From Paenibacillus sp. (GTDB taxonomy: Bacteria; Bacillota; Bacilli; Paenibacillales; Paenibacillaceae), in contig JAIRVF010000143.1 of assembly GCA_031254035.1 (NCBI GenBank), forward strand, positions 1 through 33,238: a stretch of 33,238 bases of DNA, in the 5' to 3' direction. Numbering within the stretch: the stretch's first letter is position 1; the number at the start of each line of letters is the position of its first letter. Position numbers and translations under genes: made by a program. Below the pieces are notes generated by a model. That model saw nothing but the letters and a program-made list of their open reading frames with translations, searched no databases and was not told the origin of the DNA. Below are positions 8,753-15,827 of this stretch, one piece after another.

Positions 8753-10735
8753 TTATATTTTAAATTTCTTGACGAGCGATTCCAATTCATTGCTTGATTG
8801 ACTTAAGGATTCGGCTGATTGGGTCACCGTCTCAATAGCTTTTAATTGATCCTGCGTCGATGCGCTGACTTCTTCGGAGGCCGCCGCAGACTCTTCCGAA
8901 ATAGCAGATAGGCTCTCGATGGATTGGACTACATTTTCCTTGAGTGCGGACATCTCCTGCACTTCTTTGGACATTCCATAGATGGATTCAATGACTTGAT
9001 GCATTAACCCTTGAATGTTTGTAAATGCAACCTCGGTAGCATGTACCGCATTATTTTGTTCCGATGAAATCTCTTTGGTACGGACCATGGCTTCGGTAGC
9101 ACGAACAGACTCTTCCATGATGCCTTGGATCGTTTCACGAATTTGTTCGGTTGAAGCTGCAGATTGTTCCGCAAGTTTACGCACTTCCGTAGCGACAACT
9201 GAGAATCCTCGGCCTGCCTCCCCGGCTCTTGCCGCTTCGATGGACGCATTTAATGCAAGGAGATTGGTTTGGGCAGAAATGGTTTTAATAATTTCAACTA
9301 CGGTCTGGATATCACTGATTTTATTCACAAGCAGTTCTAACACTTGTTCAATCGATTGAATCTCCCGGAAGGATTCTTCCGAACGCGACTGGAGTTCAGC
9401 CAATGTTTCTCTACCACTTATGCTTGCCTGCTGGGTTTCGTTCGATTTCTGCTGCATGGTATTCATCGTTTCCTCAACCAAAATAAATTGTGAAGCCAGC
9501 TGACCTGTGACCTGATGCATTTCATCCAGATTTGTGGCACTTTCCGCAGCCCCTTGAGCTACATCCGACATCGCGTGGGCTATTTCTTCACTTGCTGCTT
9601 TTGTCTCTTCAGACACCGCACTAAGGTTGACAGCCGAATCCGATAATTTCTCGGACGAATCGATGATCCGGGTTACAACTTCGCGCACTCCTTGAACCAT
9701 TTGATTGAAGTGGCTGGTCAACTGCCCAATTTCGTCTTTCGATTTTACTGTGCCTTGAACCGTCAAATCTCCATCTGCCATTAATTGTACTTGTTTTGTT
9801 AGCTGAATAATTGGCTTCATAAAGAACCGGGCGGCAAAAAAGATGACAATGCTTGAAATCACAATAGCACATAGAGTGATAATGACGTTCATATACCGAA
9901 TGTGGTTTACAAGTTTAAATAGTTCTGATTCTTTAAAAGTAGTGCCCATTTTCCACCCTGTCAGGGGCGATGTCGTATAATACAATATTTTCTTTACACC
10001 TTCGTCGGTGTACTGAATCTTGCTGGTATCTTGACCCTGGGTGTACATTTTTTCTATAAATGGTTTGTCACGCATATTCTTCCCATCTGAATTTGGAAAT
10101 ACAATCGGATCTCCTTTGGAGTCCAAAATAAATCCAAGTCCATTGTATCCAATATTGGTGTCATTAATTTGTTTTGTGATTTCCTCCAGATTCACGTCCA
10201 TTGCGACAACACCTAAAACCTTATTATTTTCCACAATGGCTTTAGAAATAGATATTTTCATTTTCATGCTCACCAAATCCATGTAAGGCTGACTAAATTT
10301 CACGTTATCCTTATCATCATTGGCTAATTTGTACCATGGTCTAGTATGGGGATCATAACTCTTTTCATACACGTTTGGTTCGGGATCATACATGCGCTTG
10401 GATGAATCTCCCCCGTAAATAGCTGATACTTCCGGATTAATCTTAGTGTAGGACTTCATTTCTTCAAACATGGACGGAGTCAGCGTTTTTTCATTTTCAA
10501 GAATATTTTTCATTTCCACTTCTTCGCTAAAATGTAAAATATCTTTTGCATAGTTTCCAAGAAGCAAATCCGTAATTTGTGTTAAGTTTTTTGCTTCTTC
10601 TACTCCAGTTACGTCTAGGTCATCTTTAAAGCTATTAGTCAATTGCATGCCGGTTACCAATTGCGAGATAACCATAGAAGCAATCAACATTGCTGCAAAA
10701 ATTAATATCAGTTTGTTCTGAAGCTTGTTTAACAT
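8753..10735 (-). CDS. Methyl-accepting chemotaxis protein, dCache sensor with amino-acid-binding motif (copy 2)
   Basis: A 660-aa paralogue of the preceding receptor with the same layout: transmembrane helix, dCache sensor, transmembrane helix, HAMP and signalling domain. The amino-acid motif residues Y127, R132, W134, Y135, Y151 and D180 are kept at identical positions. The residues around them differ (for example QPYMDLVSMKMK against PPYKDSIDQKMT in copy 1), so ligand preference may have changed. The signalling half, including the AQTNLLALNASIEAARAGE tip, is nearly identical to copy 1. AGGGGGA precedes the ATG. Copies 1 and 2 are separate transcription units. Confidence 0.95.
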   Translation of the reverse strand: MLNKLQNKLILIFAAMLIASMVISQLVTGMQLTNSFKDDLDVTGVEEAKNLTQITDLLLGNYAKDILHFSEEVEMKNILENEKTLTPSMFEEMKSYTKINPEVSAIYGGDSSKRMYDPEPNVYEKSYDPHTRPWYKLANDDKDNVKFSQPYMDLVSMKMKISISKAIVENNKVLGVVAMDVNLEEITKQINDTNIGYNGLGFILDSKGDPIVFPNSDGKNMRDKPFIEKMYTQGQDTSKIQYTDEGVKKILYYTTSPLTGWKMGTTFKESELFKLVNHIRYMNVIITLCAIVISSIVIFFAARFFMKPIIQLTKQVQLMADGDLTVQGTVKSKDEIGQLTSHFNQMVQGVREVVTRIIDSSEKLSDSAVNLSAVSEETKAASEEIAHAMSDVAQGAAESATNLDEMHQVTGQLASQFILVEETMNTMQQKSNETQQASISGRETLAELQSRSEESFREIQSIEQVLELLVNKISDIQTVVEIIKTISAQTNLLALNASIEAARAGEAGRGFSVVATEVRKLAEQSAASTEQIRETIQGIMEESVRATEAMVRTKEISSEQNNAVHATEVAFTNIQGLMHQVIESIYGMSKEVQEMSALKENVVQSIESLSAISEESAAASEEVSASTQDQLKAIETVTQSAESLSQSSNELESLVKKFKI

Positions 10736-10984
10736 GATGTTTTCCCCCTATGTTGTGTGAGCGATACTAATTCATTACTGAAAATAGTTAATAATAACAA
10801 CAATGACGTAACAACGTTTTTCCATGAAAATTTTAGCATATTTAAAAACATTAAAATTTTCATTTCCATAAATCGTTCCTTAGGCCGAAATTGTTTCTCA
10901 TTACCTATTGACGCTTCGCTTTAATTCAGTTATCGGTCTCTTTTCGACTTTAATTTATAGATCAGGCCACTAATTTCGACAAAT

Positions 10985-11098
10985 CTTTACTTTATTCTTG
11001 GTTCTAAGTATAATAAATACTAACCAAATATGTGGATTACCGGAGGAGCCTGCCATTGGTGGGTTCCTTTTGTCTTTTTTTGCCCACCGAAAGGGATT
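10985..11098 (+). promoter_or_regulatory. Promoter and structured leader of the permease gene
   Basis: The 424-bp gap 10,736-11,159 holds no gene. On the plus strand TTTACT and TATAAT are 17 bp apart (about 10,988-11,016). Downstream, AGGAGCC (11,044-11,050) can pair with GGTTCCT (11,062-11,068), followed by a T-rich run to 11,081, a terminator-like fold. Alternatively TTGGTGGG (11,056-11,063) can pair with CCCACCGA (11,083-11,090). The two stems share bases and exclude each other, as in an attenuator or riboswitch expression platform. I do not recognise a known riboswitch class. Confidence 0.45.
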
Positions 11099-11159
11099 CT
11101 CTTCATAATCTAACCAGTATTTGGTGATGATACTAAAAAAACACTTTCGGGAGGGCTCA

Positions 11160-12440
11160 ATGGAACAACAAGCTATTTTAGCCATCGGTATCTTTCTTGT
11201 CATTTATGGATTTATTATTGCGGAGAAGATCCACCGAACCATCGTGGCAATGATCGGCGGTACATTAATGGTTGTCTTTGGTATCGTGAACCAAGAGACT
11301 GCTTTACATCATATCGATTTCAATACCCTTGGACTTCTTATCGGCATGATGATCATTGTAAGTATCACGGCTGAGACTGGACTGTTCAAATATATTGCTG
11401 TTTTTGCTGCAAAAAAAGCCAAGGGCGAACCTGTACGGATCCTGGTTTCGCTGTGCCTGATTACGGCCGTAGGTTCTGCCTTCCTGGATAATGTGACAAC
11501 CGTACTGCTCATGGTCCCGGTAACTTTCAGCATTACAAGGCAGCTGCGCGTGAACCCTGTACCTTTTCTTATCACGCAAATTATTGCATCCAATGTGGGC
11601 GGCGCGGCGACTTTGATCGGCGATCCACCAAACATCATGATCGGGAGCGCTGTGAAGGAATTATCCTTTATGGATTTCATCATCAATTTGGCACCGTTAG
11701 CGTTCATAGTAATGGCCGTGTATATTCCCATTTTCATTTTGCTTTTCCGCAAAAGCATTCAGACAACAGATGCGTTAAAGCGCAGCATCATGGAGATTGA
11801 TGAAAGCCAGCTGATAACGGATCATAAGCTTTTGCGTAAATGTTTAACTGTTTTGGCATTAACGATCATAGGATTTTTTACGCATCAGCTGCTGCATCTG
11901 GAATCAGCCACAGTCGCTCTGGCCGGAGCCTTTTTCTTGCTTCTGCTAACCGGAGAGCATCTAATGGAAGAAGCTTTCACTAAGGTTGAATGGACGACCA
12001 TATTCTTCTTTGTCGGCTTATTCGTATTGGTGTCCGGTCTGATTGAAACAGGAGTCATCGCTCTGTTGGCCGAAAAAGCTGTTGCACTAACCGGGGGTGA
12101 ACCCGTTTCTACCTCCATGCTTATACTATGGCTGAGCGCTATCGCTTCTGCTTTCCTAGACAACATCCCGTTTGTCGCGACCATGATTCCTATGATTCAG
12201 GAAATGGGCCAAATGGGAGTGAGTAACCTTGAGCCATTATGGTGGAGTCTTGCTCTTGGGGCATGTCTCGGGGGAAATGGTTCACTCATTGGTGCAAGTG
12301 CTAACCTGATTGTAGCCGGTATGTCTGCAAAAGAAGGATACCCGATCAAATTCGCGCAATTCCTGAAATACGGATTTCCTTTGATGCTAATTTCTATTGT
12401 TTTATCGAGTATTTATGTATTTGTTCGTTATTTGATGTAA
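11160..12440 (+). CDS. ArsB/NhaD/SLC13-type ion or anion permease
   Basis: A 426-aa polytopic membrane protein of the ion transporter superfamily (ArsB arsenite, NhaD Na+/H+ and SLC13/CitMHS carboxylate carriers). It shows the family's internal two-fold repeat, with matching motifs SAFLDNVTTVLLMVP (about residue 105) and SAFLDNIPFVATMIP (about residue 330), plus GGAATLIGDPPNIMIG, the usual loop of the NhaD/ArsB branch. I chose the ATG at 11,160 because GGGAGGG lies 4-5 nt before it; a start 13 codons upstream has no ribosome site. No arsR or arsC lies nearby, so arsenite is not specifically supported. Confidence 0.87.
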   Translation: MEQQAILAIGIFLVIYGFIIAEKIHRTIVAMIGGTLMVVFGIVNQETALHHIDFNTLGLLIGMMIIVSITAETGLFKYIAVFAAKKAKGEPVRILVSLCLITAVGSAFLDNVTTVLLMVPVTFSITRQLRVNPVPFLITQIIASNVGGAATLIGDPPNIMIGSAVKELSFMDFIINLAPLAFIVMAVYIPIFILLFRKSIQTTDALKRSIMEIDESQLITDHKLLRKCLTVLALTIIGFFTHQLLHLESATVALAGAFFLLLLTGEHLMEEAFTKVEWTTIFFFVGLFVLVSGLIETGVIALLAEKAVALTGGEPVSTSMLILWLSAIASAFLDNIPFVATMIPMIQEMGQMGVSNLEPLWWSLALGACLGGNGSLIGASANLIVAGMSAKEGYPIKFAQFLKYGFPLMLISIVLSSIYVFVRYLM

Positions 12441-12456
12441 ATCGATATTCATGATG

Positions 12457-12540
12457 AAAAGGCAGCCCCAGATGAACTGCACCCCATTTGTTAGACACAC
12501 AGCTAACAATGGAGGTGCAGTTCAAGATAAGCTGCCTTTT
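12457..12540. terminator. Bidirectional terminator with an inserted palindrome
   Basis: The outer arms AAAAGGCAGC (12,457-12,466) and GCTGCCTTTT (12,531-12,540) are perfect complements and serve the permease gene (+) and the exported-protein gene ending at 12,554 (-). Without the inner palindrome the loop would be only 9 nt. Confidence 0.8.
12473..12524. mobile_element. 52-bp IS-end palindrome (two abutting terminal inverted repeats) with 3-bp target duplication
   Basis: The element begins TGAACTGCACC and ends GGTGCAGTTCA, with the arms continuing as CATTtGTTA and TAACaATG around a short centre. The ends resemble IS3-family (IS150-like) terminal repeats, by recollection rather than by search. 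It is flanked by AGA on both sides (12,470-12,472 and 12,525-12,527), fitting a 3-bp target duplication. It carries no coding capacity and could only move with a transposase supplied elsewhere. Confidence 0.6.
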
Positions 12541-12553
12541 CGTTTAAGAGGAG

Positions 12554-13330
12554 CTATTTTTTGACCATGGATTTGCCCAATTTGATCAGTTCTTCTTTGG
12601 TTAGCGGACTTTCCGAATCGGTAGTAATCGTCAATTGTTTCCCTTTCTCAGACCAAGAAAGAGTATTAAAAATGTTCTTTTCTTTAAGCATCGGATATTT
12701 CTTCCTGACTTCCTCGGCGGATTCATAAAAATATCCATTCTGCTTGACAGGTTGCTTCGGATCAAGACGCTTGTAGCCCAATGATAATGTATGTTTCCCA
12801 TTGGAATATTCTATTACGATTTCATTTGCAATTGTCCATTCAATCTTCTTGGAATAAATCTTCTTCCCAAGCTTCTTGGCCTCAGTCTCCATTTCTTTTG
12901 TATATTCCGTGCTGTATGGGCCAGCGATTCCAGCAGAGACGAATTGATAACCTTCCGGCAGAACAGCTGGTTGCTCAAGCACTGTACCTTTCAAAGTTGA
13001 CGCCTTTTTTTGGTAAGCTTCATAGGAATCGAACTTTGGGAAAGGATTTCCCATGGAATACACTTTAGCGGCTTTTTGATTCGTTATTTCTTTGCTGACA
13101 TATACCATATATGTATCGTCCGGATTCTTTTCAAGTAATTGGGCTATTCTCTCCTGCTCAGCTCTCTCTAACTGCTCTCCTTCAGTTCCGCCTTTTGTAC
13201 TAAGGGTAGTCTTCTTCATACCTAACTCGCTTACAGCATGGGATGGAGTAGCAACCGCGGTAAAATTCATGGATCCCAAAAGCAAAGCGCCGCTTAATAG
13301 AGTAACGGTAATTTTTATTCCTGTTGTCAT
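12554..13330 (-). CDS. Exported D1-domain (DUF4367-like) protein, operator-less class
   Basis: A 258-aa protein with an N-terminal signal peptide (about 1-30, hydrophobic core LLSGALLLGSM, end AVATPSHA). The exported part has a charged segment, NPDDTYMVYVS at about 70, YEAYQKKASTLKGTVLEQP, LPEGYQF, KKIYSKKIEW, and the ending PLTKEELIKLGKSMVKK. The order LPEGY... to ...KEELIK resembles DUF4367, a tentative assignment. The same domain forms the outer part of the M56 receptors encoded further right. GAGGAG lies 9 nt before the ATG. The promoter region has no ACTACA dyad, unlike most paralogues, but shares a block with the gene at 28,468. Function unknown. Confidence 0.8.
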   Translation of the reverse strand: MTTGIKITVTLLSGALLLGSMNFTAVATPSHAVSELGMKKTTLSTKGGTEGEQLERAEQERIAQLLEKNPDDTYMVYVSKEITNQKAAKVYSMGNPFPKFDSYEAYQKKASTLKGTVLEQPAVLPEGYQFVSAGIAGPYSTEYTKEMETEAKKLGKKIYSKKIEWTIANEIVIEYSNGKHTLSLGYKRLDPKQPVKQNGYFYESAEEVRKKYPMLKEKNIFNTLSWSEKGKQLTITTDSESPLTKEELIKLGKSMVKK

Positions 13331-13363
13331 TTCTTCTGTCTCCTCTGAAAAAATATCTTCATC

Positions 13364-13395
13364 TATATAACAATATCAATCGGAGCATTTGTGAC
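13364..13395 (-). promoter_or_regulatory. Promoter block of the operator-less class
   Basis: On the minus strand GTCACAAA is followed after a 20-nt gap (counted from GTCACA) by TATATA, in the context TTGTTATATA. The same block with identical spacing lies before the gene at 28,468 (29,263-29,294). It lies about 35-65 bp upstream of the start codon. The sigma factor is unknown. Confidence 0.4.
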
Positions 13396-13488
13396 TTGAG
13401 CGAAAAAGATTTTCATGAGACATTTGCTTGAGATTAGAAAATAATCCATTGATGCATAATTTCCAGGCATTGTGTAGAGCGGAATGTA

Positions 13489-13679
13489 GAATTGTTGCGA
13501 TACTGCATCCTTTTCAGGCGTTGCGAGGGGTAGAACGCTGAATTGTTGCGATAATGCATCGATTTGACTATGAACAATCCAATTGCGCTCAAAAGGAGGG
13601 AAATACCTGCACTTTTGCAAGCTTTTGATCTAAAATAGGTTGTTGTGTCGTAAATAGATGCACTTTCGCATCATTTTCC
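13489..13679. repeat. Dispersed intergenic repeat, copy 1 (about 190 bp)
   Basis: Contains, in order, AATTGTTGCGAT, GCATCCTTTTCAGGCGTTG, ATTGCGCTCAAAA, CCTGCACTTTTGCAAGCTT and the small hairpin GATGCACTTTCGCATC. The same blocks in the same order recur at 21,730-21,918, and the first blocks at 19,329-19,371. No coding capacity. It occupies most of the gene-free stretch 13,400-13,770. Confidence 0.65.
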
Positions 13680-13769
13680 GCCATCTGAACGGGTAATCCC
13701 CCCATATTCAATAGCAGCTTTTCTAACATGTGCTTGTTGAGGCTCAGCGCATCACGTTTGAAAGATGTG

Positions 13770-13791
13770 AAAGGTCCGGTTACCCGGGCCT
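13770..13791 (-). terminator. Terminator-like hairpin beyond the D1 pseudogene
   Basis: GGTCCGG (13,773-13,779) pairs with CCGGGCC (13,784-13,790), followed on the minus strand by a weak TTTC. It sits just downstream of the pseudogene stop and is probably its original terminator. Confidence 0.4.
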
Positions 13792-13814
13792 TGTTGGGCA
13801 GACCGATCTATTAT

Positions 13815-14055
13815 CTATTCCCGCATGATCATCGATTCTGCCAGTTTTATGAGGTCTTCCTTTGTCAGCGAATTGCCCTCATTAGTTGTGATTGTGCACT
13901 CTTTGTCTTTATCGGTCCATGTAAGAATGTTTTCCTTGGTTTTGTTATTTGTTTCAATGTCTCCGTCATTTTCATATAGTCTTCATAGGTTTGGAATCTA
14001 GGCGAAACGTTTCCGACGAAGAATGCTTCCAGACCTGTGCTATTCGTTTTTGAAA
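13815..14055 (-). pseudogene. Remnant of an exported D1-domain gene
   Basis: Minus-strand reading gives two pieces of the family in different frames. The upstream piece reads TGLEAFFVGNVSPRFQTYED, matching the segment before YEDY in the paralogue at 14,073. The downstream piece reads ENILTWTDKDKECTITTNEG and then NSLTKEDLIKLAESM, matching the C-terminus. The roughly 90 residues between them (LPEGY, KKIYSKKI) are missing, with a frame change at the junction, and there is no signal peptide. A deletion relic of the operator-less class. Confidence 0.75.
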
Positions 14056-14072
14056 GCGGATGAATCTACGTT

Positions 14073-14837
14073 TTATTTCTTAGACGCTGTTTTGGCCAGT
14101 TTGATCAGTTCCTCTTTCGTGATCGGATTTCCTTGATTGGTTTGGATAGCTAATCCCTTGTTATTTTCGGTCCAGAAGACCGAGTTTGTTATATATTCCT
14201 TTTCCTGTTTAGGATTCTTCTTTCTTGTTTCTTCGGCGGATTGATAGACATACCCTTTATGTCGTTTGTCCTGTGTATCAAGACGCGAGCTTGAAATTAG
14301 GATATAATCTTCCCCTTTTTTGTACTTCAATTGAATGTGGTTCGTGGTTGTCCAATTAATTTTTTTGGAATAAATCTGTTTTCCCAGTTTCTTGGCTTCT
14401 TCCTTCATTTCTTTGTTATATACACCACTGTATGGTCCTACAATTTTTGCTTCCGCAAAGCTGTAACCTTCCGGCAATCCATCCGGTTGCTTTGGAGCCG
14501 GTTCTGTTAGAGTTGAAGCTTTCTTCCAGTAATCTTCGTACGAGGTATATTCGGGCGTGGTGTTTCCGATTTCGAAAGTTTCCATGCCTTTTCCTCCCGT
14601 CAGTTCGTTGCTGACAAATACCATATAAGAATCATCCGGGTTTGCCTCAAGTAACTTGCTAATTCTATCGATTTCCGCTTTCTGCAGTTGCTCTCCCTTA
14701 TTTTCTCCCTGAGGCTTCTTCTCTGCTGCGGCATTTGCAGGCTTATTCGGCGCTGCCTCCACGGCAAGATTCACGGAAGATCCCAATAATAAAATACTGC
14801 TTAGTGTTGCGATGGCTACTTTTGATGCTGTTTTCAA
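14073..14837 (-). CDS. Exported D1-domain (DUF4367-like) protein, operator-less class
   Basis: A 254-aa protein with a signal peptide (KVAIATLSSILLLGSSVNLA, cleavage near AVEA). The mature part contains NPDDSYMVFVSNELT, YEDYWKKASTLTEPAPKQP, LPEGYSFAEAKIVGPYSG, GKQIYSKKINW and PITKEELIKLAKTASKK. The start is a TTG at 14,837, supported by GAGAGGAG 9 nt upstream and by alignment of the signal peptide with paralogues. No BlaI-type dyad lies upstream. It is closely similar to the proteins at 12,554 and 28,468. The next gene downstream is a decayed copy of itself. Function unknown. Confidence 0.8.
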   Translation of the reverse strand: MKTASKVAIATLSSILLLGSSVNLAVEAAPNKPANAAAEKKPQGENKGEQLQKAEIDRISKLLEANPDDSYMVFVSNELTGGKGMETFEIGNTTPEYTSYEDYWKKASTLTEPAPKQPDGLPEGYSFAEAKIVGPYSGVYNKEMKEEAKKLGKQIYSKKINWTTTNHIQLKYKKGEDYILISSSRLDTQDKRHKGYVYQSAEETRKKNPKQEKEYITNSVFWTENNKGLAIQTNQGNPITKEELIKLAKTASKK

Positions 14838-15000
14838 TTTGTAAAACTCCTCTCGTATGACTTTTTCTTCTATAATAGATGTTTCTACTTTATATACGAT
14901 TCATATGAGACCATCATTTCCCAGTAGATGTGACGAATGTGTGAAAAACCTCAATTTCTCGAGTTTCGTACTTTAACACAGATATGAAAATACCAAAATA

Positions 15001-15411
15001 TTATTTTCTTGCCGCTTCTTTCAGAATTTCGAGTACCTGTTCCTTCGACATATTAGATTTACTTGAAATACTAAAACAGGATTTGCCGTTATCGTTCCAA
15101 TATATATATCTGGGTAAAGATGTATAAGGCTTTTTGTCAGCATCATCAAGCTTGGCTTCATCTGGAGTCGTAAACCGGGATATAATCATCTCGTCATTCC
15201 CGACTGTATATTCGAGGTGGATGCCCCTCGCTTGGTTTCGACCCGTTTGCTTCGAATGATCGGAAAACTTATATGAAGAGTAGTCAAGTAATCCTGCAGC
15301 AGCCTTTTTTGGGGTTGGTGGTGGGAACGCCACCGCCGTGAACTTCACTGCAGAAATCAAGAATACAATGCTGCCCAGTGTCATGATTGCCGCTTTGGAT
15401 GCCGTGTTCAT
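15001..15411 (-). CDS. Shortened exported D1-domain protein under BlaI-type operators
   Basis: A 136-aa protein with the family signal peptide (KAAIMTLGSIVFLISAVKFT) and the family C-terminus (FSISSKSNMSKEQVLEILKE). About 100 central residues present in full-length members, including the YEDY and LPEGY segments, are absent, and a proline/alanine linker joins the pieces. The reading frame is open, with a good ribosome site (GAGAGGAG) and an intact double-operator promoter. It may be a working minimal version of the domain or an in-frame deletion product. Confidence 0.7.
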   Translation of the reverse strand: MNTASKAAIMTLGSIVFLISAVKFTAVAFPPPTPKKAAAGLLDYSSYKFSDHSKQTGRNQARGIHLEYTVGNDEMIISRFTTPDEAKLDDADKKPYTSLPRYIYWNDNGKSCFSISSKSNMSKEQVLEILKEAARK

Positions 15412-15453
15412 GTTGTAACGCTCCTCTCATATAAATACGCTTGATCACCAAAA

Positions 15454-15505
15454 ACCACATATGTAGTTCTAACTTAATACTACAGGTGTAGTTATTCTGT
15501 GTCAA
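15454..15505 (-). promoter_or_regulatory. BlaI-type promoter/operator P1 (short D1 gene)
   Basis: TTGACA (15,500-15,505), 17 bp, then TAGTAT (15,477-15,482). Operator O1 ACTACAGGTGTAGT (15,479-15,492) covers the -10 box; O2 ACCACATATGTAGT (15,454-15,467) lies 25 bp downstream. The dyads match the ACTACA-NN-TGTAGT type of staphylococcal mec/bla operators. Confidence 0.85.
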
Positions 15506-15565
15506 CATCTAGAGCCTCACTTTTTCCGGTCTTGCTATGTTTCGCGGCAGCTTGGGAGTGAGCAA

Positions 15566-15609
15566 CAACAAAGAACCCATGCCATCCTGTGTTCACAGGA
15601 CGACATGGG
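15566..15609 (-). terminator. Terminator of the receptor 1 transcript
   Basis: A CCCATG...CATGGG stem extended by TCCTGTG/CACAGGA, followed on the minus strand by TTCTTTGTTGTTG. It lies beyond the 177-bp element, so that element is inserted between the receptor gene and its terminator. Confidence 0.7.
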
Positions 15610-15630
15610 CCGATTGCATAAAACTGATAG

Positions 15631-15807
15631 AGGTTGTTCGAAAAGTCCGATTTTGATCACGAAGTGAATCAAGAAGCAGTTCGGCATCGAATCTTGAATT
15701 CAGCCGGGCCTTCCGGTGCTCACGTACCCACTACGTACGCTCCGCTCCTCAGTCCCTAGATTCACCCAACCTTCTCGGTGCTGAAAATCGGCCTTTTTGA
15801 ACACTCA
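15631..15807. mobile_element. 177-bp MITE-like element, copy 1
   Basis: Begins AGGTTGTTCGAAAAGTCCGA and ends with the near-inverted TCGGCCTTTTTGAAC plus six bases. The flanks carry a direct repeat CTGATAG (15,624-15,630 and 15,808-15,814), fitting a target duplication. The second copy at 29,311-29,487 has the same length and different matching flanks. No open frame for a transposase. The parent element is unknown. Confidence 0.75.
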
Positions 15808-15827
15808 CTGATAGATCACTTGAAATG

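Noticed and set aside
11160..12440. Arsenite efflux pump ArsB
   Set aside because: No arsR, arsC or arsA nearby, and the motifs fit the whole ArsB/NhaD/SLC13 superfamily. A specific substrate is not supported.
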